Assembly (NCBI GenBank): GCA_039602395.1
Contig: JBCNJP010000023.1
Location: forward strand, 86,621,324-86,685,323
DNA from: Deinandra increscens subsp. villosa
Taxonomy: Eukaryota > Streptophyta > Magnoliopsida > Asterales > Asteraceae
Reading direction: 5' to 3'
DNA: 64,000 nucleotides
Under the pieces are notes generated by a model. That model did not search any database and was not told the origin of the DNA. It saw only the letters and a list, made by a program, of their open reading frames with translations. This document shows, piece by piece, positions 44,999 through 56,560 of the stretch. A program made the translations under genes and the position numbers. Positions within the stretch are counted from its first letter, which is position 1, and every line of letters starts with the position of its first letter.

Positions 44999-47900
44999 GA
45001 TGAACCTTCAAGATTAAACAACAAAAAATTAGTATTTATACGAATTAGTGAAGAAAACATTAAAAAATCGAAGATGGTGGTGATTTTATAGCCGAATCAA
45101 ACTTCTATACATAAATCAGATTGAATCGCAAACGATTATACAAAACAGAATAAGTAAATAAGACGCTTGATGATGAAGACACTTGAAGCGAAAACATACT
45201 TAGGTTTAGCGATGATGAAGACGCTTGATGATAAAGAGGCGATGGAAGCGATCTGCGGTAGAAGAAGGTGCACAATCGAGAGATTTTGAAGGGCGGCTGA
45301 AAAAATCTGGAGACGCAGCTTGATGATGTTTACTGTAAATTTATATATATAACAAAAACAATTGACTCTCCCTCTCACATTATCACTGTACAACATTTAG
45401 TGCAATTAGAGGTATACAATGATTTTTTTCGGCCACTAAAACAGTGTCACGTAATGGGTCATCCAATTAGTTTTGCCGTGTATTGCCCGAGTGGGCTTCA
45501 TCTGCGTCCCCTCAACTCAATTTGAATCCAAAATGACACCATGGTTTTCTCTCTCTTTCTTCTCTCTCCCGTCTTTCAACTTCGCCAACGTTCTTCAGAT
45601 TTTGGGTTTTCTCCGGGTGACCGATGCTTGCATTTTCCGACAAGGGGTTTGTGGTTTTTGTCCGGCGGTTTTCCGATTCCAGACTTTCGTTGAGAACCGT
45701 GTCACTGTCATGGTGAGGACTATGGTTGGTTCGTGTGTTGACACTAACAGCTGCTCCGGGTTTTCTGCCGGAATGCCGGAACGAATTTACAGTTGAGGAT
45801 TGCGAATAACCAATCCAATCTACATATCGGTTGAACTATGAGCGTGCTCGAGACATGCAACCACAAATCAAAACACCATTAAGAAAGGGGTTCACTGAAT
45901 CTTCAAAAATGACGATGACGCCGGCTGGAGTCTGGATTTGACGGGTCGTGGTAGTGACGTTGGGGTTATGGTGGTGGAAGATTGGTCATGTCCCTTTCAC
46001 TGGAACCGCAAATCGATGCATGGTGGTGGTGACGAAGAAAAGAAGTAAGTTATGAGAATTGGAATTGAATGGAAATATGAATTTAATATATGAATTACGT
46101 TCTTTCATGGTGGATGATTGTTGGTATTTGGTGGTAATTCCACCATTGTCGGCGATAGGAGGTGGTTGTGGTGATGCCCTCATTTCTATTGTTTGGGAGT
46201 TTAGGTTAGTTTGTGATTATTTGTTGATCATGTGTCTTTGAACTATGATCTTTTTGTACATTACAGTTTGCTAAATGTTAGATATTGTAGGGCATAAAAA
46301 ATGAAAGCAAAGGCAATTGTGTTTAAATAGTATTGGGTATGATATATTAGTAACAGTCCACTGCCAAACAACTTTGCAATTGTTATTTAATGCTACCACG
46401 CATCATGTATTAACAACAATCCATTTCTAGGTGTTAACTTTGTGTGGTAAAAACTTGCAGGAATGAACTAATGAATCACCTTATGAGCTCTAAGAGATCA
46501 ATATAGTTAAATGTCATTTGTCATTAATTTTGAATTAGTTGGTTGTGGCTTTTTTATTATGCTTTTCTGTATGTTGTAATTCACTTTGTCCAATTGTATT
46601 AATGATTAATTTATACGCTCTGTGTCCTTATAAGCATTAAGTAGTATGTATATGGTTATGATTTTTCATTCTACTTATCTGATTCATAAGATCAAGATAG
46701 AAATCATAATCAGACTCTGCAGAAAAGGTGAAAGTCCTGTTGACAATGTGGTTAAATTTTCTTCGAGCAAACCTCTGTTGTTGATCAGTTATATTACTAT
46801 GGTATAGGTTCCTTTGGTTTTAAAGTGAAAATGAATTTGTGTCTGAGGTAAATTCTGTTGTAGGTTAGGGAGATCACAACTAAATCTCTATTTAAGGTAA
46901 AGAAGGACACATTCTCATGTGTTTTTGTTAGAGATAGATGACTTCTTCATAACGGTTCGATTTTTTTTATGTTTTTAGTTATATATTATTGTGTATTGTT
47001 AATATCTGTGATATTTTCTTTATGTTGTTCATATGATTTAGTGTGTAGTTGAGTCCTAACTTTGACCTCTTATGCTGTTCATGTGATTTAGTGTGTAGTT
47101 GAGTTGCCTTTTAGTTTTTCTTTATGGTAGTGGTTTCGATTTTTAGGTCTTTGTTTCTTACATTTGCTTTCATTCTCATGTTCAGTACACTTAACTTTTA
47201 CCTATCTGTTGTAGGTTGGTTCCTGTTTTACAGCCCCATTCATAAAGGTTAGTTCATTTTCCGTGTCGTATTTGCTTGGCATAGACTTATTACTTTTACT
47301 TTTGCTATTAGCTTTGGCTGTCTACATTCCTCTTATATATGTGTACATTTAAGTAGTTAGCAGATTGAAATGTTGAAATCCGCCCGTTCAACCACGTCTA
47401 CTCTGCTAGCACCAGAATCAAAAACTCCAACTGCAAAGGCAAGTTCGCTGGCATTCCGTTGACTCATCAGGTTCCAAAACCCAAAGAAATCACAAACACA
47501 TCACTACACTTACTACAACAACACTACAATTACTACAGCAACTAACGAGCTAAAATAAATGGCAGATAACAATGAAAGCACCACCAAGAAGCTGAAAGAG
47601 AAGACATATTAAGCAGAAGTGAAAAGGCATCAACATTTTGGCTAACAAATAGTTTAGCATATTTTTTTGTACAGTCAGTTACCAAACAACCTTACTAACA
47701 AACCACTGCTAAATCCTCACAATGTTAATATGGATGCTACTTTACAATGTTCAATATGCATATTACTTTACATAACTTAAACAAGCAAACAGTTAAAAAA
47801 ACAAAAAGAATCCACCCGCCGCAACGCGCGGGTGGTTTCATGTCTTGTAAGTAAACAATATTAATCTGTAAACAAAAATCATTCAAATCTAACTTTTCAA

Positions 47901-48271
47901 AACACGGTACCGAATCTTTAAGAAGTGATGATGAAGACATTGATGATGATGAGGTGATTGAACTGTGCTCCGTGAAGAATCGATTGAAAAGCGTAGCGAG
48001 AGAGAATGAGGCGGTCGATCGACGGTTCTGAAATTAGGTCAATGTTAACCTATTTGAGTTTGGATCGGGTTATAAGGATCCGATAGGGAGGATCCGCGCA
48101 TTTGAAAGTGCATAGCGTGAGTAATATTTTTTTTTTGCCCTTAATTGGTGAAAAGTGAGGTATTGCTGTGACTTAGGGGAGGGTTGTGGTGATGCCATCT
48201 CACCTGAAAATCTTTTCCTTTATTAGAATAGATAGATTATAACAAGAGAGATGTTCAAATGATAAGCTTGG
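44999..48271. other. AT-rich region without a confident gene
   Basis: Contains promoter-like tatatatataa (minus) near 45338 and a minus-strand leader-like sequence at 45170-45310. A second leader-like stretch lies at 47880-48010 on the minus strand and leads into MSSSSLLKDSVPCFEKLDL, then a GT donor-like site. A GC hairpin ccacccgccgcaacgcgcgggtgg-like occurs at about 47813-47836. None of these forms a recognisable gene. Confidence 0.4.
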
Positions 48272-48735
48272 TTTAGATAAAAGGAATATTAGCCATTAAA
48301 TCTTGACCTAATAAAAAAAGGAAGGAGGACAATTTGGTCTTAGCCATCTTTATTGACTTTTAATTAAGTTCCTCTATTTTATACGACTTATTTTTTCAAA
48401 AAAAAACACACCATAAAAACGTGGGTTTTTTTTTATTTTTAAACGCGTATAGTGTTGCTATAAATAAAATTAAAAAAAATACTCTTACGATTTTTAACAG
48501 AAAATATTCAGATTTATTATGTCAAAATTATATATATAGTGTTGCTATATATAAAATTTAAAAAAAAAACTACTTTTTCGATTTTTGACACAATATGACA
48601 CAATTATCTGAATATTTTTGACACAATATGACACAATGATCTGAACATTTTGACACAATCGAAAGAGTAAACTTTTTTTATTTTAGATATAACAACACTG
48701 TACGTGTTTTAAAGATAAATAAACGCTTGTTTTTA
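48272..48735. repeat. Foldback-type repeat, copy 1
   Basis: Starts tttagataaaaggaatattagcc. It contains gcgtatagtgttgctata and, inverted near its end, tataacaacactgtacgtg, so much of the unit can fold back. A diverged copy follows at 48753. Confidence 0.75.
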
Positions 48736-48752
48736 TAACAGCACTGTACGTG

Positions 48753-49215
48753 TTTAGATAAGAAGGAATATTAGCCATTAGATCTTAACCTAATAAAAAA
48801 AGGAAGGAGGACAATTTGGTCTTAGCCATCTTTGTTGACTTTTAATTTAGTTCCTCTATTTTATACGACTTATTTTTTCAAAAAAAAAAACACACCATAA
48901 AAACGAGGGGTTTTTATCTTTAAACGCGTATAGTGTTGCTATAAATAAAATTAAAAAAATTACTTTTACGATTTTTAACAGAAAATATTCAGATCATTGT
49001 GTCAAATTTATATATATAGTGTTGCTATATATAAAATTTTAAAAAAAACTACTTTTTCGATTTTTGACACAATATGACACAATTATCTGAATATTTTTGA
49101 CACAATATGACACATTGATCTGAACATTTTGATACAATCGAAAGAGTAAACTTTTTTTTATTTTAGATATAACAACACTGTACGTGTTTTAAAGATAAAT
49201 AAATGCTTTTTTTAT
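48753..49215. repeat. Foldback-type repeat, copy 2
   Basis: Direct copy of 48272-48735 at an offset of about 481 bp, differing by scattered substitutions and short indels in A/T runs. The tandem arrangement suggests duplication, not two independent insertions. Confidence 0.75.
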
Positions 49216-51540
49216 GGTGTAATTTTTTTTAAAAAATAATGTCGTATCTAAGAGTTATGCAGGTTTAAAAAATTTGGGAACTTGTTAAAAAGTTAAAAAT
49301 ACACTTCTATCTTTTGTTTTCTTTTTTTTTCCCTCTTTAATCCTATACAACAAAATTTTGGGTCATATATCTTTATTTAATTGAAGATCTAATGGATATA
49401 ATTCATTCTTATCCTTTTTACTAAAACCAAACTTCTCACAATAACATTTCACATTATAACAAAACAATTATGACAATGGACATTTGCTAATAATAATTTT
49501 AGATTAATATTTGTAAGGAAACGGGCCGAAGAAAAAAAGAAAAGAAGAAAGAAAAAGGAATTGGGTTGTATGGCCTGTTGGGCCAATGTGGGCTTACTGG
49601 GCTGAACCGGGTCTCGGGTCGGGTCGAAATGGACTCAGGTTGGATTAATGGCTCGAGTTAGATCATAATGGGCCTTGAGTTGGGTTGGGTTGGGTTGGTT
49701 TAACTAATAGGGCCGGTTTGGCCATTGGGCTGAAAAGCATACACTTTGGACCGAAAACCCATGTTGGGCTCCGTGTTGATCAGAATGAGTCCAACGAATA
49801 TTTGTTCGGGTTGAAATGACAAAATGGCTTGGAAATAAAGTGTTAGTAATTTGAAAGGATACGTATGATTATATATTTTGTTGAACGAGTGGTAATCGGT
49901 AATCATACAGATTTGAATGGAAGTGAAAATGTCACTAGTCTTGATGTTTGATGATTGATATGCTAACTTTGAATGTTTTTTATTGATTATAATTAAGGAT
50001 GGTGTTCGTCGAACGTCCGCTATATTATTTACGTATATATATATTTTTGTAAATGGATACTTAGAGAATTTTAAGTAAAACTATACATAAACAATTATTT
50101 TGTTTGAATTGTTAAACAAGACATGGTCGCTTAACTGAATGAATGAATTTGAACACGTTAGACGTAACATAATTTTTTGAAAAATATAAAATGAATATTT
50201 TATATTTCTTGTTATTGAAATTTCACCTTTGGAATTTATGAAAATTTCTTGTTATTGAAGTTCCCAATTGAATAGACGTAGAACCTCATTGTTAAATGAA
50301 TGATTTTCGATACGAGCACGGGTTATTAAGTTTTGATTATAAACACATTTGCATATAAGATTATCTAATTAATCAGATTAGGTCTAAGGTAAATAGTTTA
50401 ATAGTTAATTGCACATATATATAGTATTAATGTTGACCTGAAATTTTGGATTGTCATATTCCTTCTCATCGATTATCGTGTATCTTCCTTTCTTGATTAG
50501 ACACAAAACAACTGATAATATGTGATTTATGTTTTTTCTCCTTTCAATCTTTCTTCTATTGATTGTGTTGCTTTCGATTAAGATATTCTTTCTAATACCA
50601 AATGTTGGTAATCAAATAAAATATAGGAATCGAATGAAGAATCAATGATGTGACATTATTCTCTTACCGCTTCGTAAAAATTCAACCCGTTTTGAATTTT
50701 CATGTATTTTTTATTTTTGGGCTATTTTTATCGGAAAAATTACTGGGATTTACTAATTTATACTTTCAAACACTATATTTAGATGATCCATAATCATTTT
50801 CCAATAAAAATATTTAATTGGTAATTTTCTAATTAATTTATTAATTAAAAATGGAAATAAAATATTTTTCGGGGTTTTCACATAAATTAGGTATTTAACC
50901 GGGAGTCTCGTATAATTTTAAATAGCACATTTAGATGTCCCATAATAATTTCTCAAAGTCAAGGATTTCATTTGTGTGTTGTATCGATGTTTGAATGGTT
51001 TAATTAAGACGGAAATAAAACGAATTCACAAATTTTACGCATTTTCAGTATTCGGTTTATCGTTTACTGAAAATCACGGGTCTTTTTTATCTCAAAAAAA
51101 TATTTTTGAATGCTTCAGGATCATTTTATAAAGTTAAGAAATTAATTTGGGTAATTATGGAGGTGTTGCGTTAAATTAAACAAGAGAACAAAAAAGAAAA
51201 AAAAATCAATACCCCCTCCCCCTCTCTCACGTGTCGCGAGGGTTTAACATGAAGTTGTCGCCACCCGCGACCAGGGCTTATGACCAGTAGGTTTTTCAAC
51301 TCGTTTTTTTTTCTTTTTTGCGCTTTGTTGACTTGGGCTTATCCAAAACTCATTTTTAGCTCGTTTTAAATCATGTTTTCTCGATTTTTATCATCTGTAA
51401 CATCCATGGAAGCCTTTGGAACATCTTATCACTTCCTAAATCGATTAGTACTGATCCAATTGAATTAAATTAAATCAGTTATTTATTTTTCAAACTATGT
51501 ATATCCTAGTCTCTTCAATTCGACCTCATCATCGATCCTC
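49216..51540. other. AT-rich region, no gene recognised
   Basis: At 49560-49760 the sequence is rich in tgggcc/tgggct words and gggttgggtt runs, a texture seen near plant promoters and LTRs. The remainder is AT-rich and non-coding. Confidence 0.5.
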
Positions 51541-51700
51541 CACTATAAATACCACCTGGGATTATCTCTTGAACACTTGCTTGACGTTTACCATCTTTTA
51601 ATTTCGTGTTTAAGGCTCTCGATTGTAAATTCAAAAGTCAACTCAAGAAACTCTGATCTTCCAATTTCTCAACTTTCTGTTTGTTTTCTCAGGTAAGTTT
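51541..51700 (+). promoter_or_regulatory. Promoter-like stretch with TATA box and leader ending at a splice donor
   Basis: ctataaatacc (about 51543) is followed by a leader with C/T-rich character and a textbook donor tctcag/gtaagt (about 51691). No coding exon was found downstream before repeats begin, so it could be an orphan host promoter or part of an LTR. Confidence 0.4.
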
Positions 51701-51825
51701 CTTCACGAGAATTGTTTGTTTTACCATTATCTTTAGAACCCTATTGTTACTCTATCCAGAAGGGTTAAATCGAAAAGCTAAACATCTGTTTTTCGTATAT
51801 AATTGGGGATTTCCTTATAAACTCA

Positions 51826-52400
51826 ACAATAACAATAACAACAACAACCATACCCAGTAAAGTCCCAGCAAGAGTATAGAAAATACTATTAGTAGGGTCT
51901 GGGAAGGGTGGGATGTAGACAGCCTTACCTCAAACCACAGAGGTTAGAGAGGCTGATTCCAAGGAGACCCCCAACTCCGAAGTCAGAAAGAACAAACAGA
52001 AAACAAAAACATAATAATAAAATCAAATAAATAAATAAATAATCGTACTATTTAATAATATAAATAATAAATAAATAACTATATTAAAAAGGAATATATA
52101 TATATATATATATATAATATAATATATATATATATATATATAGAAAATAAACAAATAAATAAATAAACTTAAAATAAATAAATAAAATATATGTATAAAT
52201 ATACAAATATATAAAACATTAGTCAAATTATTTATATATAATAATAAAATAAGCAATAAAAAGATAATAAATATAAAACGAAGCTACGACCTACCACCCC
52301 TCCCTACCTTAAACCTTCGGTAGACCTCCTTAATCTTAATTCTGCGGCTCCATGACGTCCTATCCTCGATCATATCCTCAGAGAGGTCTAGACAGTGTTG
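51826..52400 (-). mobile_element. SINE/RTE-LINE-like element with (TTG)n tail
   Basis: On the minus strand the 3' end reads ggtttgaggtaaggctgtct ... ccctactaatag ... gggactttactgggta and finishes in (TTG)n. This closely resembles plant TS-type SINEs, which share tails with RTE LINEs. The right part, near 52300-52395, reads on the minus strand as SEDMIEDRTSWSRRI, like the C-terminus of a LINE protein. Microsatellites interrupt the middle, so boundaries are approximate. Confidence 0.5.
52020..52265. repeat. AAAT/TA microsatellite cluster
   Basis: Alternating (AAAT)n, (AATA)n and two (TA)n blocks (52094-52141) inside the SINE-like element. Confidence 0.85.
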
Positions 52401-52409
52401 TGAATTTAT

Positions 52410-53519
52410 ATGAGGTTTCTGAAACAACAAAACTTGGTTTTAACAATAAAGATTGAAGCTTTAACCTTTGACCCACTAAAAATCAAGACTTTTATGCACA
52501 AACCAACAATCAAACCTTTTTGGTAACGATTTTAGCACATGAATCAGTTCAGGATTTTTCGTAAAGAATGTACATATGTGTCATAAACCCTAATCATGGA
52601 CACATATGCAATAATATAACTTTTGGCTTCTTTTACAATTAATGAAACTCTAGGGTAAATTTTGTAATTATGCCAAACTTTCAATATGCTCAGTTTTGAC
52701 CCTATAATTTTTGAATATTCACATTTAACCCTGTACTTTGAAAACTCTCATATTCATAACCTATGTTTGATTTATTACAAATTAGTCATATAACTTTAGA
52801 TTATTTTTCCTAAAAATATATTTATTCTCAAATAGTTTTACATATTTAAGTTACTTTATTTAATCATTATGTGATGACATTTTAACGTAACATGCATGTA
52901 CTAACTGGAAAGGTTAAAAACACTGGTAGTTGATATTTCTTTCAAGGCACGCATTGCATAATCCAAACCAACCACTGGATCCGGATGCCTACCTCGGAAG
53001 TCTTGATGAGAGTGTAATAACCTATTAGGCCAAATCATGTCTCGAACATTAACGTGTTATTACTTTTAAAAACTAATTAACATTTAAACACATACTTTCG
53101 TAATTACTTGACCCTTAGCCAATTTGTCGTCTTTTATTCATTTAGCCCATTTGTTTCGTTAGGGTAATCTCGGGGTTATCGTCTTCTGCTTTTTGTGTGC
53201 TATCTCTCAGGCTCGTGCAACATATCATGTGAGTACGTATAGCCCATTTTTCATTAACTATGTTTTGGCGGTGTAACATGTATTTATATTCAAATCACTA
53301 AACCCTATATTTCTCTAAACATTTATGTGATTCTATGTTGTTATGTGTGAATTCTATATGTGTGAAACTTGTGTGTGGATGGAAACTATGTGGTATTCGC
53401 TTGTCTCTGGTCGCTAGTCTCTAATTATGCACCATTAACGACCCCCTGCCTATGTTAACAATAATAGCTATTGGTTTAAGTATTTTGCAACATTAATTAA
53501 TTGTCATGAGCATCTAGAC
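52410..53519. other. AT-rich region, no gene recognised
   Basis: No coding or RNA feature seen. Confidence 0.6.
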
Positions 53520-54015
53520 TGTGACGCCCACTCCCAGAGTTGGCGCTGGAAGGGGTCACGTGTCGGATTTACTCATGAACACATGGTATCAACAGAGATA
53601 TTAAGCAGCGGAAATTTGAAACTTTTATTTATATAAGCCAAGTATTACAGTAAGTGAGATGTTGTATATAACTACAACTAAATATAATAAGGAAATCTAT
53701 AACTAAGCCAGCTTGCCAGAAATTCTTCCTTGATAGCTTTCCCGATTATCCCGTCCTCTAACGAACCGTGCCTTTACTTCTAACCGTCTCTGCAGAACCT
53801 AGCATACATACTTTAAAAAAGTCAGCTTATGCTGGTGAGTTCTACCGTTTAGTTCAAAAACCGTTTAAGTGTTTGCCTGGTTTTCACAACATATTTATAA
53901 ATCACACATATAAATACTAACACATATTCATTATGATAATATATCCTATTATCTTAACCATGACCCTGGGCTTAACTTCTAGGTCACTATCTTTAACCAA
54001 CTATTTTGGTTCTCC

Positions 54016-54290
54016 ATGAAGAGTCTGCCCACCACTGCACACTCCGTCCCATCTCGAAGGATAGTTATTACAACGGCCCAATGCAGCTCCGTCCGTACAC
54101 GGTTCCCTAAGCCACCACTATGGGGAAGTAGCGTCTCTTCATTCTTCATCTCCTTCGAAAGGTTCGCCCGCCACTGCAATCGTCATCCTACCTTGTCGTA
54201 AGATAGCTTTTGCGATGTCCGACTGCCGCTCCGTCCGTACACGGTTCCCTAAGCCACCACTATGGGGAAGCAGCGACCCTTTGTCTTCAG
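54016..54290. repeat. Diverged ~170-bp tandem duplication within the LTR
   Basis: The phrase ctccgtccgtacacggttcc followed by taagccaccactatgggg occurs twice (about 54087 and 54230), within two longer related segments, each also containing gcccgccactgc or gcccaccactgc. Confidence 0.8.
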
Positions 54291-54291
54291 T

Positions 54292-54461
54292 AGCAACGCA
54301 TGCTCTAACTCTAATAAGTTATATTAGCAACTCATGCTTTAACTCTATTAGGTTCTAGTAGCAACTCATGCTTTAACTCTATTAGGTTCTAGTAGCAACT
54401 CATGCTTTAACTCTATTAGGTTCTAGTAGCAACTCATGCTTTAACTCTATTAGGTCATTTT
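54292..54461. repeat. 34-bp minisatellite, five units
   Basis: Units start at 54292, 54326, 54360, 54394 and 54428, each beginning agcaactcatgctttaact (first unit diverged). Units 2-4 are identical by eye. Confidence 0.92.
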
Positions 54462-54950
54462 CTCATTTTAATGACTTAATCTCTGATCATATATACTAAC
54501 TACTCCTAGTTAAATAACCAGATGCTTTAGGTTTGTTATTAAATAGTGATAAGGCATTCATATACTGCAACAAATGGACATCCCCCAATTTACCATTAGT
54601 GTATGTATACAGGATGTACCAGCGGCGTATCCTCCACACTTCCAATATACCGGGTAACTTATACTACTATGTATATATATAGGATGTACCAGCGGCGTAT
54701 CCACCACATATTAATATAAGCAAATGCATCACTTGTTCTCATATAATCATACATATTCACTAAATGTTTACTAACAATTCCCTAGTCACTTGGCTACTTA
54801 ATTTCAAAGCAAGTATATACACATTATAATCAACATAATTGCATAACACGTATAATCAATTCAACAACAATTTCATCATATAACACGTATATATCAAGTC
54901 ACAATTATCTTGAATATATGTTCACAAGTATTATATGTATAGTAGCATGA

Positions 54951-54990
54951 AAACATTTAAAACATTTAAAACATTTAAAACATTTAAAAG
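54951..54990. repeat. AAACATTTAA tandem repeat, about four units
   Basis: Four consecutive 10-bp units within the LTR. Confidence 0.85.
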
Positions 54991-55620
54991 TTGGCTCATA
55001 GAACTCACCTGATATCTTTAAGTGATTATTCAGACAGAACCTCCGTTATGGTCCACATTTAACCTAGGCGCGTATCGGATTGCATTAATACAAAGTCATT
55101 ATAAATAATACCTATGTTTATTTATATCTTATTATCTTAATAAGACTTTTATTAGGGTGTATCTCTTTTAGGGTCAAAATGACCAAAATACCCTTATAGG
55201 CATAATAACCTTTTTATTGATATATGAAGACGCGCATTCCTATATGTGACGACCCTAAAACTTTTGCTTTCTTTCCCCAGCAACAACGACAGCCGAGGCT
55301 GCGAGCGCTACAACGCTAGAATAATTTTCGGGACGAAAATTCCAATTACAAGGGGATGATGTGACATCCGAGAATTTCAAGGTTTACTTCCGTTAGACAA
55401 ATCCGTTAGTTACGTTATAAGTGTTAACTTAGTAACTAATGCTTAACTAGGCCGAATACGTCCACGACCTTTGGTTGATCACCGAACCCGCCCATATGTG
55501 CTATGTGTTCATTTATTAATGTCATTATGTGCAATGTGATTTAAACGCATGAATTAATATTATGAATAGCATGACAAATTGTAATTCCTTGATTATGTGA
55601 AATTTGCCTAAGTCGTGCAG

Positions 55621-55735
55621 CCAGCGAAACTACCGGGCGAAACTGTAGTGTCGCCCGGTAGCCAGCTAAGTTAATCAGTTAAAGCGTGACCGGAGCTAGT
55701 TTCGCCTGGCCAGCGAAACTGCCAGCGAAACTAGC
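55621..55735. repeat. GCGAAACT cluster 1, upstream of the LTR TATA box
   Basis: Four direct copies and one inverted copy of GCGAAACT within 115 bp, ending just before the TATA box. One copy lies in a perfect 10-bp-stem hairpin (TACCGGGCGA / TCGCCCGGTA, 55631-55660). Confidence 0.85.
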
Positions 55736-56251
55736 CTCTGATATAAATAATCTTAATAAACCCTAGCTCACCTATTTGCCTCATTTCACACAAAAACACA
55801 CACACTCTCCTGAAACCTCTGGACCAGCTGATTCCAACCAAGAACCATCAAGAATCAGCCATCACCTCGAGTTGTGAAGATCATCCATCGATCCTAGATC
55901 AACCGTGAGTCCCAAAACCACCATTTTTATGCTTTTCTATGTGTTTCTTCATAAAGCATGCCTAAATCTCTGTGTTATCATTAGATCTTCTGTAGGAATG
56001 CTTAGGAATGCTAGATCTACCATAAAGTTGATAACTTTACGTGTGAAACTGATCCATGATAAAGATTTATGCTATTTAGGTCATTTTAGGGTTTTGAATG
56101 TATTTTGGCGATTTGATGATGAAAATGCATGTTTAAGGTGTTAAAGCTTGCTGATTTATGTTGGTAAATGGTTATGTAAGCTAGATAATGAATTGCATGT
56201 AATATGGAAACTGTTAGATTGATTTTTAGGCTGATTTATGTGTTTTTCGCG

Positions 56252-56560
56252 TCCAGCGAAACTGTACTGTTCTCTGGGCGAAACTAAGTAGCGAAACTAT
56301 GTATATCTCCTTCCAGCGACACTATGCAGCGAAACTGCAGTGTCGCCGGGTAAACCAACCAGACCAGCTCGAGCGAATCTACCGAGCGAAATTCCCTGAA
56401 CGAAAGTTCAAACCAGTTTCGGGCGAAACTAGGCTAGCGAAACTGTGTCAACAGTTTCGAGCGAAACTAGCCTAGCGAAACTGTGTCATCGGGTATTGCC
56501 TAGCGAAAGTGCTGCCCGTGCACACAGCGAAACTGACTAGCGAAACTGCTAGCGAAACTG
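56252..56560. repeat. GCGAAACT cluster 2, downstream of the TATA box
   Basis: About eleven exact direct copies of GCGAAACT, most as (C/T)AGCGAAACT, plus several one-base variants (GCGACACT, GCGAATCT, GCGAAATT, GCGAAAGT), irregularly spaced over ~310 bp. It would lie in the transcribed part of the LTR. Confidence 0.88.

Noticed and set aside
44655..45017. 120-codon plus-strand open frame
   Set aside because: Lies inside a GC-richer solo LTR, opposite to its TATA direction, with no recognisable domain.
45473..45796. 107-codon plus-strand open frame as a gene
   Set aside because: No recognisable domain, signal or splice context; C/T-rich leader-like sequence can stay open by chance.
52023..52256. 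77-codon Tyr/Ile-rich open frame
   Set aside because: Pure microsatellite translation.
54292..54461. CRISPR-like array
   Set aside because: Units are contiguous 34-bp repeats without variable spacers, in plant retroelement DNA.
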